A DNA stretch of 11,382 nt from JBBPYA01 sp038200385 (lineage in GTDB: Bacteria; Actinomycetota; Actinomycetes; Mycobacteriales; Geodermatophilaceae). The notes under the pieces are model-generated. The model was given only the letters and a program-made list of their open reading frames with translations. It made no database searches and was not told the origin of the DNA. The position numbers and the translations under genes are program-made. The stretch spans positions 1 through 11,382 of the forward strand of contig JBBPYA010000058.1 of NCBI GenBank assembly GCA_038200385.1, in the 5' to 3' direction. Below, in pieces: positions 5,863 through 11,382 of the stretch. Position 1 is the stretch's first letter, and every line of letters begins with the position of its first letter.

Positions 5863-6825
5863 TCAGTGGTGCGGGTCGGGCTGCCCCGCGGAAATGTCCA
5901 TCAGGTGGTACAGCAGGAGCAACTGGCTGACCGCCAGCGGAGCGCTTCGCTTGGCCTGTCCCAACATTCCGAGGGAGTCCGGCCGGGGCACATCGAGGTC
6001 CAGCGCCGCCCAGATCGCCTTTTCCAGGGTGTCGCTGTCCTCCTTCGAGGCGTAGCCGTGCACGTGCAGCGCGTCCACGGGTCGACCGTCCTCGTCCCGG
6101 ATCAGCTTCAGGTGCATCGAGCGGTGGTCCTCGTCGGCCAGCACCCCCGTCAGGTCGGGATGGTTGATCGTCGGGCGCAGCAGCAGCTCCGCGGACAGCG
6201 GCGTCTCCGGCGGATCGTCCCGCGTGAGAATGGGAGCGAAGCGCACCACCACGTCGGCGCGTTGGCGCTGGGGCCGGATGAACTCCGCGGACTCCGGCTC
6301 CCGACGCGCCAGCTCCTTCTCGACGGCCTCGACGCTGTACCCGCGGGCTCCCGTGTCGCGACCGATCTTCCACGCCCGACGGATCTCCTCGGGCGGGTCC
6401 AGGAACACCGTGACGTCGAAGCACGCCCGGGCCAGCTTGCTGAACAGCGGGAGCAGTCCCTCGACGATGACGAACTCACGGGGCTCGATGAGTTCTGGCC
6501 TGGCCAGCAGGCCGGTGCTGTGGTCGTAGACCGGCTTGAGAATTGGCTGGCCCATCGCGAGCAGCTGCAGGTGCTGCTCCATGACGGTGACGTAGTTGCA
6601 GTCCGGGTGCAGCGCCGTGAACGGCAACTCCTTGCGCTCGGTCCGGTCGTAGCGGTGGTAGTCGTCCACACAGACCGCGGTGGCGCGTTCCGGTCCCAAC
6701 GCCTGCACGAGACCCCTGGTCAGGGTGGTCTTCCCGGCGGCACTGTCGCCGGCGATGGCAAGCATGATCGGGCGGTGGGTGTGCAGCGGACCGGCTCGCA
6801 GCATGCGCATCTGCTTGTCGGGCAC
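5863..6825 (-). CDS. prk: Phosphoribulokinase (CBB cycle)
   Basis: Converts ribulose 5-phosphate and ATP to ribulose 1,5-bisphosphate, the RuBisCO substrate; cytoplasmic. The 320-residue product has the P-loop GDSAAGKTT (26-34), the acidic pair in VDDYHRYDR (53-61), the substrate region KELPFTALHPDCNYVTVMEQ (65-84), the catalytic-base segment YDHSTG (100-105) and VEGLLPLFS (121-129). The second half (DVTVFLDPPEEIRRAWKIGR onward) looks more like class II enzymes than the proteobacterial class I. The P-loop has Ala where plant and cyanobacterial enzymes carry the thioredoxin-regulated Cys; only C52, C76 and C135 are present. The GTG at 6825 is supported by AAGGAG (6836 to 6831), 5 nt upstream. 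It lies 71 bp downstream of the fba stop on the same strand, so fba-prk is a likely operon. It converges on the CHAD gene with a 27-bp gap. Confidence 0.95.
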   Translation of the reverse strand: MPDKQMRMLRAGPLHTHRPIMLAIAGDSAAGKTTLTRGLVQALGPERATAVCVDDYHRYDRTERKELPFTALHPDCNYVTVMEQHLQLLAMGQPILKPVYDHSTGLLARPELIEPREFVIVEGLLPLFSKLARACFDVTVFLDPPEEIRRAWKIGRDTGARGYSVEAVEKELARREPESAEFIRPQRQRADVVVRFAPILTRDDPPETPLSAELLLRPTINHPDLTGVLADEDHRSMHLKLIRDEDGRPVDALHVHGYASKEDSDTLEKAIWAALDLDVPRPDSLGMLGQAKRSAPLAVSQLLLLYHLMDISAGQPDPHH

Positions 6826-6896
6826 CAGAACTCCTTCGGTACGCCGCCCGGGGGCGGGACCACGTCACGGGTCGGTGGTTGCGGGGGTGGATCGGG

Positions 6897-7916
6897 TCAC
6901 CGCCGGGCGGGTTGACCCTCCATCTCGGCGGTGTACGTGCCGGCCACCGCTGCGGAGTTGCAGCGGATCCGGTGTGCCAGCGCGGCCTGACCGTCCGCTA
7001 CCCGGTCCAGCTCCCCGCGCCAGACACTCAGGGCCTCGTCGACGAGGGCCCGCCCGAAGGAGAAGGTCAGCGGCCAGGGCGCGTCCAGCCGGTGGATCTC
7101 GGCGAGCCGCTGCGTTGCCGCGACCGAGCCCTGCCCGCCGGACAGGAACGCGATGCCGGCGACGTCGGTCGGGACGACGGCGTGCAGGGTACGAACGGTT
7201 GCGGCCGCGATGTCGGCGTCGGACACGTCGTCGGTCGAGTCGACACCAGGCAGCACCATGTTTGGCTTGAGCACGACCGCGTCCAGCGCTACGTCGAGGT
7301 CGCACAGCTCCCCCATGACTTCCAGCAGCACGACGCTCGTGACCACCGCGCACCGCTCCAGGCCGTGCGCACCGTCCATCAGCACCTCCGGCTCGACGAT
7401 GGGGACGATGCCGGCCTCCTGGCACAGGGCGGCGTACCGCGCCAGGGCGTGGGCGTTCGCCCGGATCGCCCGGTGCGTGGGCGTCTGCTCACCGATCCTG
7501 ATCACCGCGCGCCACTTGGCGAAGCGCGCTCCCCGCTCGACGTACTCATCCAGCCGCTGACGCAGCCCGTCCAGTCCCTCCGTGACCGTCTCGTCCGGGG
7601 CACCCGCCATCGGCTTGGCGCCGGCGTCGACCTTGATGCCGGGGAGCAGGCCGCTCTGCACGGTCGCCTCCGGGAAGCCCCTGCCATCGGGCAGGGCCTG
7701 CCGGAAAGTCTCGTCGCAGTAGATGATCCCGCTGGCGCCCACGCTGAGCTCGGGTGTGCTGAGAAGCATGGCTCGGTAGGCGGCGCGGTTGTCCGCCGTG
7801 GACTCGACCCCGACCTTCTCCAACCGGCCGGACACCGTGCCGACGCTCTCATCCGCGGCCAGGATTCCCTTGCCGGAAGCCATCATCTGCGCGGCGATGC
7901 CGGACAGTGCGCTCAC
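6897..7916 (-). CDS. fba: Class I fructose-bisphosphate aldolase
   Basis: Schiff-base aldolase for fructose 1,6-bisphosphate and, in the CBB cycle, sedoheptulose 1,7-bisphosphate; cytoplasmic. The 339-residue product carries the class I landmarks in order: GILAADES (17-24, with D22), GIKVD (93-97), FAKWR (132-136, with K134), VEPE (174-177, with E175), VVLKPNMVLPG with the Schiff-base K217, and FLSGGQ (257-262). The loop after ADES reads VGTVSGRL, so a Lys common in animal enzymes is Gly while the Arg is kept. The GTG at 7916 follows AAGGAGGAG (7929 to 7921), an excellent ribosome binding site, and matches the family N-terminus. The upstream frame to 8075 is Arg/Pro-rich shadow. It is first of the fba-prk pair, which places it in carbon fixation rather than only glycolysis, and it is divergent from the two-component operon. 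Confidence 0.95.
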   Translation of the reverse strand: MSALSGIAAQMMASGKGILAADESVGTVSGRLEKVGVESTADNRAAYRAMLLSTPELSVGASGIIYCDETFRQALPDGRGFPEATVQSGLLPGIKVDAGAKPMAGAPDETVTEGLDGLRQRLDEYVERGARFAKWRAVIRIGEQTPTHRAIRANAHALARYAALCQEAGIVPIVEPEVLMDGAHGLERCAVVTSVVLLEVMGELCDLDVALDAVVLKPNMVLPGVDSTDDVSDADIAAATVRTLHAVVPTDVAGIAFLSGGQGSVAATQRLAEIHRLDAPWPLTFSFGRALVDEALSVWRGELDRVADGQAALAHRIRCNSAAVAGTYTAEMEGQPARR

Positions 7917-8203
7917 GGGTCTCCTCCTTCGCCTCGGCGGACCTGGCGTGCGCGCCGTCCACCCGCGCGTCGTTTCCGGTCGTTCCAGGCTAGGGAGCGC
8001 ACGGGCGCTGTCCTCCCCTCGTCGGGTGAGGGACGGGGGGACCGCCGCCCGGAACCCACTCCCCGGGTCGGACAACCGCTCCGCTCGCTGTCGCGAGGTC
8101 CTACCCTGCGGGCGGTACTGCGTGCTGCAGCACCCACCTGCGCGGGCTCACGGAAGGGAGGACGGGACAGCGTCGAGGCCTCGCCTCGCAGCTCCGACAA
8201 CCC
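7917..8203. promoter_or_regulatory. Divergent regulatory region between fba and the two-component operon
   Basis: A 287-bp gene-free stretch with no ORF of coding character. Toward fba: TAGCCT on the minus strand (7992 to 7987), a possible -10, and the ribosome binding site at 7921-7929. Toward the response regulator: TACCCT (8102-8107), a possible -10. It also holds the 12-bp perfect palindrome GTGCTGCAGCAC (8122-8133), the 10-bp palindrome CGAGGCCTCG (8174-8183) and a small hairpin CCCTC/GAGGG (8016-8032). A purine-rich AAGGGAGGA near 8153 is too far from the ATG at 8204 to be its ribosome binding site. Regulatory function is inferred from position. Confidence 0.4.
8122..8133. promoter_or_regulatory. 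12-bp perfect palindrome upstream of the two-component operon
   Basis: GTGCTGCAGCAC equals its own reverse complement. It lies 71 bp before the response regulator start and about 15 bp after a possible -10 (TACCCT). LuxR/NarL-type regulators bind short dyads, so this could be an autoregulatory site. Binding is only a hypothesis. Confidence 0.3.
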
Positions 8204-8863
8204 ATGGCTGTTGATCCGCTTCGCCTCGTGCTGGTCGACGACCACGAGATGGTCCGGCACGGCCTGCAGGCGATGCTGGCCCGGTACGAGGACCAGGTGA
8301 GCATCGTCGGCGAGGCCTGCAGCGCCGCCGACGCCGAGCGGGTGGTGGCCGACGTACAGCCCGATGTGGTGCTCTGCGACGTCCGGCTCAGCGGGACCAG
8401 CGGCCTGGATCTCGCCCGCACCCTGCTGGCCCGCAACGAGACCTGCAAGATCGTGTTCCTGACCGTGTACGACGACGAGCAGTACCTGTACCAGGCGCTG
8501 CGGATCGGCGCCTCCGGCTACCTGCTCAAGCGCGTCGGCGGTGCCGAACTCGTGGAGCACCTGCTGCGGGCCGCCGAAGGGCAGATCGTCATCGACCCGA
8601 TCCTCGCCGGGCGGGTCGCGAAGTCCGCGGCGCGGTTGCAGGCCGGGGAGTTCTGGCCGGGGGCCCGACTGGGCCTGTCCCAGCGGGAGAGCGAGGTGCT
8701 CGCCCTGGCGGTGTCCGGGATGTCCAACCGGGCAATTGCGGCCCGCCTGGTGATCGGCGACGAGACGGTGAAGAGCCACCTCAGCTCGCTGTACCGCAAG
8801 CTCGAGGTGCGCGACCGCGCCGGCGCCGTCGCGGTCGCCATGCGCGAAGGCCTCTTCCAGTGA
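8204..8863 (+). CDS. NarL/FixJ (LuxR-type) two-component response regulator
   Basis: DNA-binding response regulator of 219 residues. Receiver domain about 5-125: acidic pair D12-D13 in LVDDHE, phosphoacceptor D59 in VVLCDVRLSG, switch residue T87 in VFLTVYDDE, and K109 in GASGYLLKR. After a linker holding the segment FWPGARL, the C-terminal LuxR-type helix-turn-helix (about 155-215) reads LSQRESEVLALAVSGMSNRA followed by IAARLVIGDETVKSHLSSL. All catalytic residues are intact. The ATG at 8204 fits the family N-terminus, though no good ribosome binding site precedes it. The stop overlaps the kinase start by 4 nt, so the two are cotranscribed and probably translationally coupled. The targets are unknown. 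The divergent fba-prk pair and the gene itself are the obvious candidates. Confidence 0.95.
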   Translation: MAVDPLRLVLVDDHEMVRHGLQAMLARYEDQVSIVGEACSAADAERVVADVQPDVVLCDVRLSGTSGLDLARTLLARNETCKIVFLTVYDDEQYLYQALRIGASGYLLKRVGGAELVEHLLRAAEGQIVIDPILAGRVAKSAARLQAGEFWPGARLGLSQRESEVLALAVSGMSNRAIAARLVIGDETVKSHLSSLYRKLEVRDRAGAVAVAMREGLFQ

Positions 8864-10077
8864 GCGAGCCGCCGGCCCGATCCGGTACGGCGTGGCTGGA
8901 CACCCTCGACCAGGCGCGGCAGCGCGCGCTGCTGCTCGACGTGATCTCGCTCGGGTCCAGCGTCGACGATCTCGCGGCGCTGTCCGCGGCCGCCACCGCG
9001 ACGGTCGCCAGGGTGTGCGGTGCCGATCGCTGCCTGCTGTACGTCATGGACGAGCACCGCCGGCGGCTGACGGTGTCCGGATCCTGGCCGGCCGCAGCCG
9101 GGACCGGGCCGGTGGTCGTCCCGGTGGGCGCCGGCATCGCCGGCTGGGTCGCCAGCCACGTCCGGCCGCTGCTCAGCTCCGTGGCGACCGGCGAGCCGAA
9201 TTGGCGCGACTCACCGGAGCTGACCGGCGTCCCGGCCGGGCCGAACAGCACGGCGGTCGGCGTCCCGCTCGGCGAACCGGGAGCCGCGCCCTGCGGGGTG
9301 CTGGCGGTGGTGCACGCAGACCCAGGTGTGGTCACCGCGCCGGAGGTCGAGCGCCTGCTCGGCATCGGGCGGCTGCTTACTCCGGCGCTGGCGGCCGCCC
9401 GGCACCATCAACACCTGCACTCCCGGGAGCTGAGCCGGCATCGCAGTACCGAGGAGTTCGTCGCCCTGCAGGAGAGCGAGCGCCGCCGACTGGCCGCGGA
9501 GGTGCACGACGGGGTGGGGCAGCGAATCGTCGGCCTGGCCTTCCATCTGGTGGCTGCCGCGGAATCCTTGGCCGACCGGCCCGGGTTCGCCGCCGCGCAG
9601 CTGGCCACCGCGCGGGAACTGGCCGGCCTGGCGGAGGCCGAGGTACGCAGCGCAGTGGAGGGCCTGCGGCCGCCGCTGCTCGACGATCTCGGGCTGGCCG
9701 ACGCGCTGGCCAGTCTCGGGCGCCGTACGCCCGGTCTGGAGGTCGCCGTCGAGGTCCGGATCGGCCAGGACGTGCTGGCCGACCACGTGGCCACCTCGCT
9801 GTACCGGATCGCGCAGGAGGCGATGCAGAACATCATCAAGCACGCCGGGGCGGCGCGGGCCACCATCGAGCTGTACCCCTCCGCCGGGAGCGTCGTCCTG
9901 CGGGTCACCGACGACGGGGACGGCTTCGATCCGGAAGACCAGGCCGCCGGCCACGGGCTGCGCATCATGCGCGAGCGGGCCGAGCTGATCGGCGCCCATC
10001 TCGACCTCGTCAGCCGACCCGGCGTCGGTACGACCGCGACCCTGCGCCTCCCCCTGGCCCAGGCCGGGTCCGGATAG
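8860..10077 (+). CDS. Soluble GAF-domain sensor histidine kinase (HisKA_3 type)
   Basis: Partner kinase of the preceding regulator, 405 residues, with no signal peptide or membrane segment, so it senses a cytoplasmic cue. Domain order: short N-terminal helix (10-30); GAF domain about 35-185 (CGADRCLLYVMDE, VGAGIAGWV, GVPLGEPG, CGVLAVVHAD); HisKA_3 dimerisation and phosphoacceptor domain with H216 in ESERRRLAAEVHDGVGQR; HATPase_c with N324 in MQNIIKHAG, DDGDGFD (351-357) and GHGLRIMRERAELIGA (364-379). The LRPPLLDDLGL motif between them is typical of NarX/DesK-like kinases. The GAF domain has C53, C58, C145 and several His, so a heme, metal or redox signal is possible, but no specific binding motif is recognised. 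The GTG at 8860 overlaps the upstream TGA in GTGA. Confidence 0.95.
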   Translation: MSEPPARSGTAWLDTLDQARQRALLLDVISLGSSVDDLAALSAAATATVARVCGADRCLLYVMDEHRRRLTVSGSWPAAAGTGPVVVPVGAGIAGWVASHVRPLLSSVATGEPNWRDSPELTGVPAGPNSTAVGVPLGEPGAAPCGVLAVVHADPGVVTAPEVERLLGIGRLLTPALAAARHHQHLHSRELSRHRSTEEFVALQESERRRLAAEVHDGVGQRIVGLAFHLVAAAESLADRPGFAAAQLATARELAGLAEAEVRSAVEGLRPPLLDDLGLADALASLGRRTPGLEVAVEVRIGQDVLADHVATSLYRIAQEAMQNIIKHAGAARATIELYPSAGSVVLRVTDDGDGFDPEDQAAGHGLRIMRERAELIGAHLDLVSRPGVGTTATLRLPLAQAGSG

Positions 10078-10117
10078 CCACCCCGACCCACCTCGGCGTA
10101 CCCACTGCGGGAACAAA

Positions 10118-10158
10118 CGGATGCGGATCCGGTCGCAACACGACCAGATCGGCATCCG
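10118..10158 (-). terminator. Long inverted repeat between convergent kinase and cbbR genes
   Basis: Two 18-nt arms (10118-10135 and 10141-10158) are complementary at 16 of 18 positions around a 5-nt loop CAACA. The outer stem is CGGATGC/GCATCCG and the inner stem GGTCG/CGACC. Read on the minus strand the hairpin is followed by TTTGTT, which suits intrinsic termination of cbbR. On the plus strand no T-run follows, but the hairpin may still end or protect the kinase transcript. It lies 41 bp after the kinase stop and 38 bp after the cbbR stop. The structure is seen directly; function is inferred. Confidence 0.65.
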
Positions 10159-10195
10159 TCGGCTGGAAGGTGCAGCGGTTCGGCGCTGCGGCGGG

Positions 10196-11116
10196 TCAGC
10201 GCAGCGGCCCGGTCGGCGGACGGAACCTCGCGAGCCCCTCCGCCGGCACCTCGGACAGCAGATGCCCGAGGAAGAGTTCAGTCGGAGCAGGGACGTCCGG
10301 CCGGGAGACCAGATGCCACGGCCGCAGCATCGGCGTACCCGGGGCCGCTACGACTACGAGTCGGCCGGCGGCCAGCCCGGCGGCCGCGGCGGCCCGGGAC
10401 ACCAGCGTGACACCCAGCCCCGCGACCGCGCCCGCGATCACCGCGCCGTTAGCCCCCAACGTCAGCTGGGGTGGGCTCAGCTCCCGGTCGGCGAGATAGC
10501 CGAGCAGGGTCTCGCGGGTACCCGACCCGGGCTCACGCAGCAGCCAGGTCGTCTCGGCCAGCGCACCGAGCGCGGTTCCGGACCGCCGCCCCGGGACCAG
10601 GCCGGGCGCCGCGACGAGGACGAGTTCGTTGGCGGCCACCGCGCGGCTGACCAGCGGCGAGCCGGCCGGTGGTCGACCGGCCACCACCAGGTCGACCTCG
10701 TGTGAGACAAGCCGCCGGAACATGTCGTCCCGCGACCGCACGTCCAGGCTCACCTGAGCCTCGGGATAGCGGCGCCGAAACGTCGTCAGGTACGACGGGA
10801 TCACGTGCTCGGCGGCGGTCGGTACGGCGCCCAGCCGGACGTGGCCGCGCTGCGGGCGGTCCGCGTCCCGGACCGAGATCAACGCTTCGTCGATCAGGCC
10901 CAGGATGCGCTGCGCGTAGTCGGCGTAGATGACCCCCTGGGCAGTCAACCGGACGCCGCGGCCGTGCCGTTCCAGCAGCCGTACCCCGAGCTCGCGTTGC
11001 AGCCCGGCCAGCGACGAGGACACCGCGGACTGGCTGACCACCAGCAGATCGGCGGCGTCGCTGACCGAGCCGGCGTCCACGACGGCGAGGAAGGTGCGCA
11101 GCTGGTGCTGGGTCAC
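10196..11116 (-). CDS. cbbR: LysR-type regulator, CbbR (RuBisCO operon activator)
   Basis: A LysR-type transcriptional regulator of 306 residues. The N-terminal winged helix-turn-helix is clear: QLRTFLAVVDAGSVSDAADL followed by LVVSQSAVSSSLAGLQRELG (5-44), then LLERHGRGVRLTAQG (47-61) and a linker helix. The effector-binding domain (about 88-295) starts HVRLGAVPTAAEHVIPSYL, includes the PAGSPL hinge and has the C-terminal GAVAGLGVTLVSR segment. The identity as CbbR rests mainly on position: it is transcribed divergently from the RuBisCO large subunit gene, the classic cbbR-cbbL arrangement. CbbR proteins sense CBB metabolites such as RuBP or NADPH. The GTG at 11116 matches the family start; its ribosome binding site is weak. 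The likely terminator is the inverted repeat at 10118-10158. CbbR usually also represses its own gene. Confidence 0.88.
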   Translation of the reverse strand: MTQHQLRTFLAVVDAGSVSDAADLLVVSQSAVSSSLAGLQRELGVRLLERHGRGVRLTAQGVIYADYAQRILGLIDEALISVRDADRPQRGHVRLGAVPTAAEHVIPSYLTTFRRRYPEAQVSLDVRSRDDMFRRLVSHEVDLVVAGRPPAGSPLVSRAVAANELVLVAAPGLVPGRRSGTALGALAETTWLLREPGSGTRETLLGYLADRELSPPQLTLGANGAVIAGAVAGLGVTLVSRAAAAAGLAAGRLVVVAAPGTPMLRPWHLVSRPDVPAPTELFLGHLLSEVPAEGLARFRPPTGPLR

Positions 11117-11236
11117 GAGCGACAGCGTCCCATAGGGAAAGACTCATGTCATATGACTGTTTCCGTCATAGACGTCTCATGTGTCTCCCGGCAGACTCGG
11201 GGCCAGCTGTCCGGGAACGTGACGAAGGTGGGCGCC
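11117..11236. promoter_or_regulatory. cbbR-cbbL divergent regulatory region with paired palindromes
   Basis: This 120-bp spacer has a visibly lower GC patch (about 11130-11185) than its surroundings. It contains the perfect 10-bp palindrome GTCATATGAC (11148-11157) and the perfect 8-bp palindrome AGACGTCT (11170-11177). It also holds the direct repeats CTCATGT (11143-11149 and 11176-11182, 33 bp apart) and GTCATA (11148 and 11165, 17 bp apart). LysR-type regulators bind two adjacent sites with T-N11-A character in exactly such divergent spacers. The paired, helically phased dyads are therefore a good candidate CbbR operator, with recognition and activation sites. The repeats are seen directly; binding is inferred. 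No clear -10 was identified. Confidence 0.5.
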
Positions 11237-11382
11237 GTGGGCACCGAGGACGAGACGAAGGGACGCTGGTCGGCGGGCGTGCAGTCCTACGCCAGCATGG
11301 GCTACTACGACGGCGACTACGAGCCCAAGGACACCGATGTCCTGGCCTGCTTCCGGATCACCCCGCAGGACGGCGTCGATCC
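11237..11382 (+). CDS. cbbL: RuBisCO large subunit, red-type form I, N-terminal part (runs off the window edge)
   Basis: Ribulose-1,5-bisphosphate carboxylase/oxygenase large chain, which catalyses CO2 fixation. Only the first 48 codons are present. The stretch RWSAGVQSY, then MGYYDGDYEPKDTDVLACF and RITPQDGVD, matches the N-terminal domain of form IC (red-type) enzymes, which read AGV-Y-MGYWDGDYEPKDTDLLALFRITPQDGVD; the Tyr in place of Trp in MGYYD is notable. Of three in-frame GTG codons (11219, 11228, 11237), the last is preferred because AAGGTGG (11225-11231) lies 5 nt upstream. The 11219 start would add VTKVGA. An ATG at 11153 is also in frame but lies inside the palindromic regulatory region. 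The small subunit and activase genes would be expected beyond the right edge. Confidence 0.93.
   Translation, partial: MGTEDETKGRWSAGVQSYASMGYYDGDYEPKDTDVLACFRITPQDGVD

Noticed and set aside
8016..8032. CCCTC/GAGGG hairpin in the fba/two-component spacer as an attenuator
   Set aside because: A 5-bp stem with a 7-nt loop in GC-rich DNA is expected by chance and has no T-run or leader peptide.
11113..11133. Six-codon ORF (MGRCRS) ending in TGA that overlaps the cbbR GTG start
   Set aside because: It could be a leader peptide coupled to cbbR, but it has no ribosome binding site and such short ORFs arise readily by chance.
11153..11236. In-frame ATG at 11153 as the cbbL start
   Set aside because: It would add 28 residues not found in the family, has no ribosome binding site, and starts inside the palindromic candidate operator.

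Overview
The window is a gene-dense, very GC-rich stretch. GTG starts are common, G/C is preferred at third codon positions, Shine-Dalgarno starts are mixed with apparently leaderless ones, and the gene families are typical of actinomycetes. All this points to an actinomycete (Actinomycetota). A divergent cbbR/cbbL pair of red-type (form IC-like) RuBisCO, plus phosphoribulokinase and class I fructose-bisphosphate aldolase, suggests a facultative autotroph fixing CO2 by the Calvin-Benson-Bassham (CBB) cycle. The genus cannot be named from the sequence alone. No rRNA, tRNA, CRISPR array, insertion sequence or prophage was seen.

Left half (1-5835), with a phosphate and polyphosphate flavour: the 5' part of a Ppx/GppA phosphatase gene (minus, cut by the window edge); a divergent Cys-rich protein; a convergent PiT phosphate permease; a decayed, frameshifted relic of a PhoX-type (DUF839) phosphatase; a TSUP-family permease; a divergent metallo-beta-lactamase-fold hydrolase; a small acidic disordered protein; and a stand-alone CHAD-domain protein, a fold known to bind polyphosphate. 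A PHO-box-like direct repeat lies between pit and the relic, where it could have served both.

Right half (5863-11382), carbon fixation and its regulation: the minus-strand pair fba then prk, each with a strong ribosome binding site. Diverging from fba is a two-gene operon for a LuxR/NarL-type response regulator and a soluble GAF-domain histidine kinase, joined by a 4-nt overlap. A long inverted repeat separates this operon from the convergent LysR regulator CbbR. CbbR is divergent from the RuBisCO large subunit gene, whose first 48 codons end the window. The spacer between them holds two perfect palindromes.

Working model (inference): CbbR controls cbbL and perhaps fba-prk. The two-component system sits between the two CBB units and may add a cytoplasmic redox, gas or metabolite signal. 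The phosphate genes next door would be under PhoP-type control. Each gene family is recognisable. What is less ordinary is the arrangement, the small unannotatable proteins and the regulatory sequences.
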